64,000 bases of DNA from Berberis thunbergii (taxonomy: Eukaryota; Streptophyta; Magnoliopsida; Ranunculales; Berberidaceae), in NCBI GenBank assembly GCA_003290165.1, contig QNQO01005785.1:124001-188000 (forward strand), in the 5' to 3' direction. Below the pieces are notes generated by a model. The model did no database searches, was not told the DNA's origin, and saw only the letters and a list, made by a program, of their open reading frames with translations. Below are positions 48,633 through 59,468 of the stretch, piece after piece (within the stretch, counting starts at the first letter, position 1; each line of letters begins with the position of its first letter). The translations under genes and the position numbers were made by a program.

Positions 48633-48874
48633 AACCAACCTACCAGATTTGACCAAGATAACTTATGGACTTCTTAAAAGTCTAGGCCAAAATTACCCGA
48701 CTTCAAGAGCAATTGCTAGTTGAGCAATCAAAATTCTCATTAACGGATCAACTAGATAGTTTCCTGAGTCAGCAAAATCTCCTATCCAAAGACTAACACC
48801 ATGGCAAAGAAACACAGAGAAGACTCAGTAGTAAAAATCTAGAAAGTACAAGTACAAAGTGTTACTTAACAAAC

Positions 48875-48880
48875 TTTATT
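48875..48880 (-). terminator. Antisense poly(A) signal AATAAA
   Basis: The complement reads AATAAAGTTTGTT 27 bp after the antisense stop codon (48907-48909). The same 13 bases end the deleted antisense unit at 46350. Two independent copies of the same signal at the expected place support real 3' processing of an antisense transcript. Confidence 0.6.
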
Positions 48881-50033
48881 TCATTAATGATTTTGGAAAT
48901 ACATATTTCACTCCTTATCAGAAGGAGCTTCAGATACAGTAGAGTTGGGCTCAATAGGAAAATAAGCAGGGGACGAATCCACGCGTACTACAAAATCAAT
49001 ACCTTGATCTTGGTCATCATCTTCTTGCGACTAATTAGAAGCTTCTTCGAACTCCACATAGGCCGCTTTTCTGTAGTAAGAGAGATCCTAATCATCATGA
49101 TCCTCTTCCATTAGCTCCAACAACTCTATCCTTCCTTTTACCACTCTGCTAAAATGGAACGTGCCCTGAGCCTCGAGAAGCCTCTCCTTGCGAACTTTCG
49201 CTCTGCCAGCTTCTGCCTGGTCGCCAATGCATCAGCTCAGGATTGCTCAGTACTTAGCTTATCTTTTTTATCAGGTCGAGCTCATTTTGTGTTAAGATGA
49301 GTTGTTTTTCTGTTGTTTTTGCAAGCTTAGCGTTGAAAGCAATGTCGGCCTCCAGCTGTCGACATTGGGCATCTCATTCAGATTCTCTATTGCTCTTCTC
49401 AACGTTTAGAGCTTGAATCTCATATTGCATCTAGCCCATGGCCTCTCTGGAAAGCTTCAGGTCACGTTGGGAGTGATTCACCTCCGCCTCCAACCCATCC
49501 TTCACAAACATCACATTGGCCAAATCGGACTAAAACGACTCCAAATTGCCCCATTGAGCTTCTAATCTTGTCTGCAAGGCCTCCAAATTGACATCTAATT
49601 GAACATCAGAATACGATTTTTACAGATGTGCAAAACCTTGTTCTATAGTGTACACTCTCTCATGAGTGGCCTCTACCTCCGTCCTAGCAACGACAACTTG
49701 GTTCAAATACGACATCCCCAACATCAGATTTTTTTTGCCCATTATCCATACACTCGCCCAGCGTATCCCTTTCTAGCTTCGGAGCACGATATGCTTTCTT
49801 GAAGCATAAGAAATGTCCACCTCGTAATGTTGGGCATGGTTGCTCACATTTACCATGTCTAGGATAAATAGACTAATTTGTGCATCTCGATGGTGAACTT
49901 TTGGGACCGCTATCACGCCAGCACCACCCTTCGTCATCTTCACCCCGTCTAGTGCCTTCTTCACTGTTTTCCCTTACTCACAACAACTGGCTTCCTCTTA
50001 CCCGCTGATTCAGAAGCAGTTGAAGGGGAGGAA

Positions 50034-50503
50034 TGTGAGACCCTTGTGTGGGCGGACCTGAGGGGGAGGGTGAGGGTGAGGGTTGGAGCCCAATAGGCCC
50101 AACATGCCCGTGGATCCCAAGAGGGGTTGGGCTAGCTACCAAGGGGGATCATAGTCCCACATCACCTGGGTGCGGGATGGTTATGTGCTATATATGTGCG
50201 AGGTTGGATCCCCATAGTAAGAGGCATTTTAAAGCCGTGCGGGCCGGTTGGGCCCAAAGCGGACAATATCTTACTGTGCGGATTGGGTCGTTACAGAATG
50301 GTATCAGAGTCTGACCCAGCCGGAAGTGGGCCACGTGGAGGTGGGCCCTCGGGCAACGTGGACGTTGTGCCTGTGTGGCCAACGAGGACGTTGGGCCTTA
50401 AGGGGGGTGGACTGTGAGACCCTTGTGTGGGCGGACCTGAGGGGGAGGGTGAGGGTGAGTGTTGGAGCCCAATAGGCCCAACAGGCCCGTGGATCCCAAG
50501 AGG
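50034..50503 (+). mobile_element. TRIM-like miniature LTR element, 3' LTR truncated
   Basis: The 5' LTR is 50034-50295 (TGTGAGACCC..GTCGTTACA). It is followed by the primer site TGGTATCAGAGTC at 50299, matching initiator methionine tRNA, and ~110 bp of G-rich non-coding interior. A polypurine run, AAGGGGGGTGGAC, comes next, then a second LTR start at 50413 identical for ~90 bp except two bases, ending at 50503 instead of running 262 bp. No protein is coded. It sits inside the antisense gene of the Tat element. The LTR core GACAATATC and the TGGTATCAGAG boundary are shared by a widespread plant TRIM type. Confidence 0.88.
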
Positions 50504-50780
50504 CTCAAGGAAGGTAGGGAACGACTCCTCGGATCGACCTTGACCTCAAGCAGGGGGTGATTGGAGGGAAGACAATATGGATGAGGAAGAGGAGACCATT
50601 CGTTGTAGGGACGACGGTCAGGTGACTTTTCGCCAGATAGGGAGGACTATTGCTCCAAAGAGGCGTTAAACTTGAAATCCTTCGGGGAAAAAGAATGATG
50701 GCCAACATCAGATGAGGCAGCCATTCCCGCCTGCCGCAGTATGTTGTTCAAAATCTTTATGTGCTCAATGCTCAGCTGCG

Positions 50781-51996
50781 TAGGGATGACAATGGGCTGG
50801 ATTAGGGCATATTTGAGCAAATTCGTCCCCGCCCCGTCAGTGTTTGTGGATCCTCAAATCTGCTCTGCCAATTCATTTATATTTTTATTTAAAAGCTATC
50901 CCCGCCCCACACGGATTGGCGGATATCCGCCTTGCCCCGCCAATCTGCTTATTTTTAGTTTAAAATCTCTTTGAGGAATAAGATAAACAAAACCCATTTG
51001 AATAAACTATGAAACCAAACAACAAAAAGGATTAAACTCAAAACAAAACCCATATGAACAAAGCACTGATTAACCTCAAACAACAAGACACAAATACTAA
51101 CATCCAACCCAAACTCCATCAACCCACCTCAACTCAGACTTCTAAAAACCCATTTCATCACTTGTAGAAGAAAAAACACCCTAAACCAGAATTACAACAC
51201 AATTAAGATGTCCAAACACTGAATCTCTCATTTGATTGAAGAAGATGGTTGCTGAACAATGGATCTCTTCTTGATTGAAATCTGAATACTTGATCTCTCC
51301 TTTGATTAAAGGAGGTGGTTGCTGGATCTCTCAATCGGTTCATCTTCAACTCCGTCTACATCATACTCACTAAGAATGAGGGAGAGATTAAAAGAAGAAA
51401 AAGAAAGAGATTAGGAGTTATTACTTGTCCTATGGGCTTGTATATGTGACTAGCGGCGAGATCAGTCCTCAAGAACTCGAGCACAAAAGCACTGTGTCTT
51501 CTTCCTCTGCCACCAAAAGTAGTGGAAGAGATTGACGATATTGGGGGAGTTTTGAAGGGTCCAAAGGGCTTGGATCTCTCGAAAGGCGCTTTGGTAGTCG
51601 TTGATCTCCTTAATAGTGAGTATTAGGTCGTCGACAAGCACTGTAGACGTTCGAGTAGGAGCCCAAGCCAACTGCTTTCCTGGATTTCTTTGCGTATTAT
51701 ATAAAACGATGAAGAAGAAGTGGGATGGAAGAGTGAAGGGGAGACCAGAGGCTTCCAGAATTAGGTTTAGGTTTGTAAACTATTTGTATTAAGGAAGAAG
51801 GGCAATTTTGTAATAACATATATAAAAGGATATCCGTTGGGTGGATATGCCCAAATTCGTATTCGCCCCAAAACAATAATGAATCCATTTTTAATATCCG
51901 AATCAGCCCCAAAAACCGATTATTAAAACCCAATCCGCCCCAAATGGTGCGGGGCGGAGCGGATACCCAAAAAAAATGCCCCAATTGCCATCCCTA
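50781..51996. mobile_element. hAT element carrying a host gene fragment (1,216 bp)
   Basis: Ends TAGGGATGACAATGGG and, in complement, TAGGGATGGCAATTGGGG. 8-bp target duplications CAGCTGCG (50773-50780) and CAGCTGCA (51997-52004) have one mismatch. Subterminal sequence is rich in CCCGCCCC and GGGGCGG motifs. It contains no transposase but a protein-kinase gene piece on the minus strand. Inserted in the antisense gene of the Tat element. Confidence 0.88.
51440..51690 (-). pseudogene. Captured CDKF;1-like protein kinase N-lobe fragment
   Basis: The minus strand reads, across three short frameshifted pieces, a glycine-loop-like GSYSNVYSA, then LTIKEINDYQSAFREIQAL with the lysine of the ATP site, then NSPNIVNLFHYFW, and finally LEFLRTDLAA in another frame. 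This order (Gly loop, Lys, DYQSAFREI, hinge) is distinctive of the plant CDK-activating kinase CDKF;1 group, recognised from memory. The C-lobe with HRD and DFG motifs is absent. Frameshifts show the fragment is not functional. Confidence 0.8.
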
Positions 51997-52004
51997 CAGC
52001 TGCA

Positions 52005-52486
52005 TCACAGCATCCACTCCTACCATCTTCAGATACTCATTGTCTAGGTCGAGAAGGGAAACGGGAGCTTTAGCATGAGCATCATGCCTCTCAAACGGAA
52101 CAGCTTTCACCCCAGCTGATTCAGCAAGCTCTTGTTCCGCAATAGTTAACCCCTCCTTCGAAGGAGCCAATAGCTTCTAAGGAACAAATATGAGGAGAGT
52201 GATGCATCCAACTCTACCCTCCTTGATAGACTAGGAATTTTAACCTTCAGGAGCTTCCTCTTCTTTGAACAAAGATTGCCAACGGACTTAGGTTTAGAGA
52301 TTCTGAATAGAGTGGGAGCCTCATGTTAGTAATCTCACAGTCTGCTATGCTTGATATTGTCAAGTTGCACAACATCTTTCATCCTTCTGAAATTAGAAGC
52401 AAGAAAGGTATTACACCCACTCAGCTGAGGAAAGAGGTCCAAGGCTTCTTTATATCATGAGGAAAGACGTATTGTCAAAAAAAATT
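52005..52486 (-). pseudogene. Antisense gene, part right of the hAT element
   Basis: Continuation of the antisense gene between its N-terminal domain and the hAT insertion. Minus-strand frames are broken and low in identity to anything known. Included so that the stretch is not read as empty. Confidence 0.4.
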
Positions 52487-53189
52487 CTACAAAAAACACG
52501 GATTACAGCTCAACATGCAATCAACAAAATTAGAAGCAAGAAAGCTATTACACTTACTTAGCCATTTGAACTTCCGATTGATCGGACAATTGTCGAATTC
52601 AAAATACTTCAATTCTGCAGAGGTTGTAAAACAATACTTCTGCCATAACTTAAAATCATTAGGCAAAATTCCTAAACAAGTCGGTGACCTCAACACACAC
52701 CCATCATGCTCGTTCAACCAAGGAGAGGTGAGTAGCTGGATCGCCTTCGAAGACAGTTGGAGGCCATCATCTTTCGTCCTGATTAGAACGACAGTCACAT
52801 TTCTGTACTCGTTTGGAACCAGCTGAGCAGGCAGAATGCCAAGGTACACTAAGAAGTGCAAGATTTCCTCTATAATAGAAAACAAACTCCTTATTGAAAT
52901 TTACACAGGGGCGTCTGACCAACTCCTAGGGTAAAAAAATCAGGGATCTGATACATCTCACAGAGGTTCACCAAATCCACCTCTGAAATCAACTACTCCT
53001 CGAAAAATGCACTACCTTTAGCGACTAGTTTATCAAGAAGCCAATTCTTATCCGCCATGAAGAAGGTATGAACTTTCGATTAACACTTGCGAAAGTGGAA
53101 GTTGAGCAAAGCGAAAACGTACAAGCGAAACAACAAATTAGAGTTTCAGAAAAATTGCAGAAATTAAGAAACTCAACTCTGTAGAGAAG

Positions 53190-53203
53190 GAAGCTTAAAT
53201 AGA
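53190..53203 (-). promoter_or_regulatory. TATA box of the antisense gene
   Basis: The minus strand reads CTATTTAAGCTT about 135 bp upstream of the antisense ATG, with a pyrimidine-rich leader (TTCCTTCTCTAC) after it. It lies ~160 bp inside the 3' LTR border, as does the CCTATATATAGG box inside 47150 and the TATA-like box at 1444 relative to its polypurine run. Position conservation in three copies is the main support. Confidence 0.55.
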
Positions 53204-53361
53204 AGCGAGGATTTACGCATTTTTTTAGTAGTCACATTACCCATTTAATATTGTACGACGCTCGAGGAAACATTGCAGGCTCAATCATCATGACTGTCTA
53301 GTTCCCTCATGAAGTGACTTAGTGGACCGACAAGCTAGCCCACTAACTCGAAGGGTGCAGT

Positions 53362-53944
53362 TGATGATACACCAATCCTTCTTGTAATCTACTATGTACA
53401 TGTGGCATGATGATCTCGTTAACAGAGTAAAGCGAGCCTAGATGAGCGCCCAATCTGACCAAGCCCAGATCACTCCAAGCTCACTTAGGTGAGCATCTAG
53501 GAGTTGAACCCAAATAGCCAGGCAGTACCTGGCCCATAAATCAAATGGTCAAGCCCAGTACCCGTAAGACCGAATAAGCCCAATATCTAGGAGTTTGATC
53601 TAAGACAGGCAGACCAGCAATACATTGACTACTACTAGAAAACAAATATCAGAGTATAAGTCGTGCACCTGCATGGACAACACTCCATAAAGAAAGGATC
53701 TCTAACAAATATCTTTCCTTAAACCACATCACTAAAGCATAGTCGAACAATGACTTTTGCATGATAAATAGATAACAAGGTTGAAGAGCTAAGGCACGCT
53801 ACAGAACCCAATTTCAAGCATTATACATTTCTCACTCCTTATCTAATTTAGCATCAGAGTGTTATCGGCCCCCACAACGATGGTCTTTGGCTCACGTGTG
53901 TTCCTTATGCGCGTAGGTCAAGAAAAACAGAAAATGATCTATCA
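53362..53944 (+). repeat. 3' LTR of the Tat element (583 bp)
   Basis: TGATGATACACCAATCC to GATCTATCA, aligning with the 5' LTR. The polypurine tract just before it (CGAAGGGTGCAGT) is degraded compared with the one at 47134. The right target duplication ATGAC follows directly. Confidence 0.92.
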
Positions 53945-54282
53945 ATGACTTCCCCAGATTTCTGCTTGGATTCTCACATAATTGCAAACTTTTCTTCACT
54001 TAATTGGAAACTTCTCTACTGTAGCTCAAGTCAAATATTAGGTTTTAGTAGAATCTAAATGGGAAAGTGAGGTGAGATAAAATCTAGATATGGGCACTAA
54101 GCAAAGGTTGGAAAAGGAAGGAAGAAATATAAAGACAACATTGATCAAGACAATGAAACCTCTTATTGGCTTTTGTTGTGTTATTCAAGAGTAGTTTAGA
54201 GCATATGTTACAAACTCTTCAACTCTCATCATTGGCTTCATCTCAGCTTTTCTGGAAGGGTAGAGGAAAATTATTTTTTATT

Positions 54283-54454
54283 ATTATTTTTTGGAAAGCG
54301 AGTTGGGTATTTATAGGATCTCATAACCTATCAACAAGGTGCGACCTACAGGTCAACACCTTAAGAAAGTAACCATGTCGCCGGCGAGTCTCGAACTTAG
54401 GACGTGGGGGATAAACCCACACAGCCCTAACCACTAAATCATAACTCCATTGGC
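54283..54454 (-). mobile_element. tRNA-derived SINE, minus strand (older copy)
   Basis: Minus-strand head with A-box-like TTTAGTGGTTAGGGC and B-box-like AGTTCGAGACTC (near 54385), then GACCTGTAGGTCGCACC, ending in A-rich sequence at the left (T run on the plus strand). Same family as 55668-55850. Target duplication not clear. Confidence 0.82.
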
Positions 54455-55667
54455 AATTTTATTTTATTTTTGTTAAAGCCTAGTTTCCATATACTAATGT
54501 GGAAATATTATAATATTGCAGCACAATTGCTTTAGCTAGATTATGAGCCTCGGTTTCTACTAATATAATTACGATATCAGTTTTTGTTCATATCTAACAG
54601 TCACTTAATGTTCTTAATCAAAATATATATTAATGTCAACAAGGTTTTGATCCTGAAAAATTGCATTGAGAGTGTCAGAGTCACCCATGATCAAGCCCTT
54701 CTACCAATGACGAGCTTGAACCAATAGTAATGCTGCTTCAAGTTATTCTATCGAGAGAAGAAGCACTTCAAAAGATTTCTTTTAATTAAAAAAAAAAAAA
54801 ACTTTCTTGTAATAAGGATTAGATAATTGATTGAGTCAATATGAAAAAATTAAGTCGAAGTAAAAAGATGAAAATATTAACGTATTGGAGAGTGTCAAGG
54901 CACAACCCAATGATTAGGTGGCATGTTGAAGGGTTGTGTTCATAATATTTTATGACGGGCCAATCATAATATTTTATTTTTTTGTGCTTTGAAAATATGT
55001 GAATTTGTGCTCATAAACAATGCATGACATGTTTAAAATGTCAAAAGAAAGTTAACTCAGTTAAATTTTTTTATAAATTCTAATCATATTTTCAAAGTAA
55101 ATACATTGTTGAATCACTGGCTATGTTAAGAGTCTTTTAAAGCTTTTAACCATATTATTACTTTTGTCACACACTTGGCAACAAGTCGAGTGGCATGCTA
55201 AAGGCACGGGCATGGCGACCGCACGGATAATGCTAAAGGAGTATGTATAACTTTATATATTTTGCCAAAATTGTATAATTAGTTAAACATCTGCTCGTAA
55301 AATCTTTAATTGGGTTGGGATCACGTGGAATGTCCTTTCAAAGGCCATATGGATAATCATAGCCGTTTGGTCATTGATCAATATATAGATTGTTGTTGTT
55401 CTCATTATTAGTTGTTTAAGTTGCACCCTTTTAGACTTAGTAGAGATGGCATGGGCTCATTCAATGCTAATAAAATTTGGGAAATCTCCTGGTAACCTGT
55501 CTATATTTAGAATATAATAATATTATTAATAATAACGGTTATTTTTATAAAACAAATTTTTTTGTTATTATGCTATACAATAAGTTAAGTACTTTTAGGT
55601 AATGAATGTTGGATTATTCAATCTATATTAACATTATGGACAACCCTCACAATAATAAGATTGTGTT

Positions 55668-55852
55668 TTTTTTTTTTCTTGAAAGGCGAGTTGGGTTTTT
55701 AAGGATTCCATAACTTATCAATTGGGCGACCTATAGGTCAACATCCATTAGAAAGTAACTATACCGCAGGTGAAATTCGAAGCTAAGACGCACGAGACAA
55801 ACCCACACAGCCCTAACCACTAGGCCATAACACCATTGACTAATAAGATTAT
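55668..55852 (-). mobile_element. tRNA-derived SINE, minus strand
   Basis: Same family as the copy at 54283: A box TAGTGGTTAGGGCTGTGTGGG, B-box region with a base change (CTTCGAATTTC), GACCTATAGGTCGCCC, and an A tail (T run at 55666-55678). A 15-bp target duplication with one mismatch, TAATAAGATTGTGTT at 55653-55667 and TAATAAGATTATGTT at 55851-55865, confirms the insertion. Confidence 0.9.
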
Positions 55853-56778
55853 GTTATTTCATGATATATTAACATTATAGACTTAACTTTGGTCACCTGT
55901 GCACAAATTCAACTTGACATGAACATGACAATATCAATCATAATATCAGGCATGACTAGAGTCACAAAATTAAAAATGAATCACTAACTTTAATCAATTC
56001 ACATACACAAGTTCAACTTTGCATGAGCATAGTCAACATTATTCATCTCGGTTTTCTCCAACTTGAGAAAGTTGTTGAGAAAGTTGTGTTTATCGACTAC
56101 ATGCGCAAAATTTTAATTACCAGTATTCTTCACTGGAAAGGTAAGTAGCCATGATATAATCTGTCATCCATATTCGAAAGTGGTAATAACAAAAAATTTT
56201 AAATTAATGAGTGCAATTATTATTATTTAGTAATAGTGTTAAATACATATTTGCTAAGTATCCTGCCATTCACAAGTCTTAGAAACACAGATCAATAGTT
56301 TTCTTATTCTTACTAAAGAATTTTCCCAAAAAAGTTGGTATGAATAAATGATAATTTTTAAGAACCAGCCAATCAATACTCTTCAAAAGCCCAAATTGTC
56401 AAAAAGCGAAAAAACAATAACTTAACTACGATCGTAACATTTCACCACACTTCTAATTTCAACGTCCTCATCGGCCTACTCTTTAACACTAACCCGATTG
56501 TAGCCCTCTCTCCTTTGGTAGTTGTGTTCAAGTCCTCCACTATATGGGGCTTCATATTGAGTTTGGACAAATGATATTCTTAACTCAAAATATATCATCA
56601 AATTATTGTCCCTATGTGGGGCTTCTTTCTCCACTGGTCTACCCTCCCCTATTAAAAACCTTGAATTTGAAAAAATTGCTAAAGAACTCGACATTTTAAA
56701 AAATTATTTGTGAATAAACAATGGATGTGGTAATTAAAGAAGTAAGAAGAATCGTAAGAGATAAAAGAGGGTCCAATT

Positions 56779-58700
56779 TGTAACGACCTCAATTACGATA
56801 ATTATAATGTTTTAGGGTATTATTTAATTTGAGAATGAATTATTTAATAAATAAATAAATAAATAAATAAAAGGGTGCTAATATAATTTCATGTAAAGCC
56901 CCAATCTTGTAGGGTTTTAATTTTTGGTTAAATAGGGATTTGATTTTTCCTAGCAGCATAAAAAGCTAGTAAAAAGGGGGGAAAGAAGGAACTAAGAAAA
57001 AAAGAGAAGGGAAAGAAAAAGAAGAGAAAACAGGTGAATTTCTTCATTCTATATGTTGTTTAGATTTAGCTTTCATCTCCCATTTTTCATCTTTTGTTTA
57101 TTAGACATCTTTAAATAAACTCATCTACTGTATTAGGCTTCGTCTTGTTGCATCACTATAAGTTGACACCTACTGTGATTCTTTTGATTTCTGTTCCATA
57201 TTTACTACAATGAGGGTTTCTGATTCATGAATTGTCATTGGTTGCTTTGTATAATGTTTTAATAAACAAACAAGCAACATGGAACAAAGTAAATATTATT
57301 ATAAGGCCAATGGGATGTACCTACCCACCTATTTGAGGGTTACTACTCATTCGGTCTAACTCTGACAACTATCAGTTCATTGGTATGGAGCGAGTGTCGA
57401 GGATAGAGTGGTAGATTAAGGAAAATATTTAATTATTTTAGTAAACTTGTCTCTGTTAGGTAGATAGGTAAATAGGCATTGACCTTGTATTTTCACTGAG
57501 GTTGGATTTCTCAATCTCTTTCCTATATAATACCAAATTTGTTAGGAGAATAGAAACAAATGGCCTTGTTTAAAATTATGGGAATTAGTATGGAAGTTAA
57601 TAAAATGTGATTGACTGCTTTGATGACATTGTGATTTGTGAATGAATTTTACATGTATCCATGACTATGGCATGTCTTACTTGTTATATATAAACCACTT
57701 TGTTTGACAATGTGTCATGATGCAAGAATTTTTGAATACCCAAGAGGCAATATGGATAACCCTAAATTCATAAACATTAAATCACATTGAATTGCATCCC
57801 TTAGAAATACCACATCTCTTATGTTTATGTTTTCCATGTGTTATAATAGAGAAACTAAATTACTTTCGAGTTGGGTCTTGCGGAGAAGGGCACCCCTTTC
57901 TTATAGAAAAACTAAAATAACTTTCGGGTTAGTCTTGCGAAAATGTGGTGGTTTTGAAATGCCTAAAATAGGCTTGATTTTTATCCGTAAAAAATGTGAC
58001 GGGATTTATGTGCATTATTAGCCCAAGAGTGACTTTTATTATACTTATATAGTTATGGGTATCCGGTGATGCATTCTTGTATGTGATGTGTCCCCACTTG
58101 GGCATGTATGATGGATAAGTCCTCCTTTATATGAGAGATGCATACGAGCGTGTATGTTCGGCACGGAGGTGGTGCGAATGTGGTATAGTCTAAGTGATCA
58201 ATTCATTATAAACGAATAATTGGGTTAAGATAAATAATTTATTGGTTGATAAATTCATATTTAATAGAATATTACAATTCTTATCTTTTAATCACTTAGA
58301 GCAGGATGGCAGGTCTACTAATATTTTTATGCATGTCCAACTTGTCATATATCATTAATTTCCACAGGGTGAGTATATGTAAGGTAAATAGTTATTAAAA
58401 CATGCTAGAAACTATAATTAGATTTATACATTTGCCTCGTGGAGGAACTGCATGTATTGTTTTGGTTATTTTTTGTCGTACTTTATTTCCTGTCATTCCA
58501 TAGTATTTTATTGATTTTGGGAATGACGAACTTCACACCAGCTTAATTGCTTACCCAAGTAGGCTTTGGCTTCTTGGGTACATTCCTTTGGGAATGTTGC
58601 CGACTAGTTTTGTTTTAGGATTAGTAGTTTCGGACGAGGTTAGATAAGTTTGTTTCGTACGGGACGAACATTATTGGGGAGTTGCACGTTATTCGATAGT
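56779..58700 (+). repeat. Long 5' LTR of a second chromovirus (about 1.9 kb)
   Basis: Begins TGTAACGACCTCAATTACG. A leader with purine-rich sequence and ACAG/GTGAATTTCTTCATTC (57030) follows. From 57780 to 58640 it shares many blocks with units B1 and B2 of the array (CATCCCTTAGAA, CTTGGGCATG, GAGGTGGTGCGAATGTGGTA, TTGGGTACATTCCTTTGGGA). A gag gene follows directly. The right LTR boundary and a primer site were not found, so the end is approximate. An (AAAT)6 microsatellite is at about 56848. Confidence 0.7.
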
Positions 58701-58751
58701 CTAATTCCTTTTGTTTGCTAGGTCCAAAGCTGTGAGACTGTTTTCAGGAGG

Positions 58752-59468
58752 ATGCAACTTACTGAGATCCAAAAACATGAGTTAGTTGCACATCATCTGG
58801 ATGGTGCTGCCAGTTGCTGGTGGGAAGCTTTACTACCCTCCATTGATATTGTTACTATGACATGGGACGTTGAATTAAATATGTTGAAGCAGACTAGGAA
58901 TATGACTGTGGAGCAGCATGTTACGAAGTTTAACGAGTTGTCGCGGTATACTCCTTATTTGGTGGATGCCCCAAAAAAGAAAAAAAATGTCAAATTTATT
59001 GGGGGTTACTATCTATCGAGAGCTCTCCTTACGGCTGACAGGGAAAGTTTTAACAGAGTTTTGGATTTGGCTTTGAAGCATGAGGAATCAAACAAGTTGC
59101 ATTATGAGAGTAGCGAGAAAGGCAAAACAAAGTTGGCCAAGGCGTCAGGAAACTCGTCACCAGGGTGTGTCATGTGATTATCGTAGTGACCGTAACCGTT
59201 TTCGTCCTTATGATCAAGGGCAAAGGGGTCAACAGTTTCATAAACAGAAGTCTCAAGGTGGTTACAAGAACCAATAGCAAGGAGAAAACTTGTCCCACCA
59301 CCAGAGTGGTAATCACTTTCAGAGACAGAGTAGTAATCAGTTCCAGAGACAGGGATATAATCATTTTCATAAACAGGAAGGTAATCGGCATCATATGCAG
59401 AATGGGAGCCAATTCCAACATCAAGGTAACCAGATACAGGGTTATCAGGGTCAGTGAAACCAGACTAC
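58752..59468 (+). pseudogene. Chromovirus gag, cut by a CACTA element
   Basis: The 58752 frame has the gag core with AHHLDGAASCWWEALLPS and MTVEQHVTKFNELSRYTPYL, and ends at a TGA at 59175. The next frame continues the protein as a Gln/Asn/His-rich stretch (RFRPYDQGQRGQQFHKQKSQ and onward), so one frameshift near 59100 is likely. AHxLxGxAxxWW and EQHVxxFNELSRY are typical of Tekay/Del-type gag. The sequence is interrupted at 59469 by a CACTA end before any zinc knuckle; pol is not in the window. Confidence 0.85.

Larger units (their letters stand above)
48907..53058 (-). pseudogene. Antisense gene (aORF) of the Tat element
   Basis: Runs against gag-pol. It starts at ATG 53058 (MADKNWLLDKLVAKGSAFFE). 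The N-terminal domain, after a frame shift, contains LGILPAQLVPNEYRNV (near 52820), a pattern found in plant retrotransposon-associated proteins. A Ser/Pro-rich middle follows (50708-50505). A coiled-coil segment is traceable as EALQTRLEAQWGNLE and VMFVKDGLEAEVNHSQRDLK around 49600-49430. The C-terminus is acidic, with SQEDDDQDQGI and STVSEAPSDKE before TGA at 48907-48909. At least four stops and two insertions (TRIM, hAT element) break it. Antisense frames in this position are known in the Tat lineage; their role is not established. It could be a DNA- or nucleocapsid-associated structural protein, which is a guess. Confidence 0.75.
42545..53944 (+). mobile_element. Tat-lineage LTR retrotransposon, 11.4 kb, with nested insertions
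   Basis: Bounded by LTRs at 42545-43140 and 53362-53944 (TGATGATACAC..ATCTATCA) and a perfect 5-bp target duplication, ATGAC, at 42540-42544 and 53945-53949. Order on the plus strand: LTR, primer region, gag, protease, partial RT, a chimeric segment, integrase C-terminus, 183-bp tandem repeats, then an antisense gene and the 3' LTR. A TRIM (50034-50503) and a hAT element (50781-51996) are nested in the antisense gene. Gag zinc motif, extra 3' region, tandem repeats and antisense frame are all marks of the Tat lineage (Ogre/Grande/Retand relatives). Stops, frameshifts and deletions make it non-autonomous. Confidence 0.93.
53950..56778. other. AT-rich intergenic DNA with two SINEs
   Basis: No host gene. 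Apart from the SINEs at 54283 and 55668 I see only AT-rich sequence and short unconnected frames. The minus-strand frame at 56476-56694 (72 codons) is not recognisable. Confidence 0.5.

Noticed and set aside
50048..50475. Several open frames of 64-88 codons
   Set aside because: They fall in the GC-rich LTR and interior of the TRIM element, which has no coding capacity.
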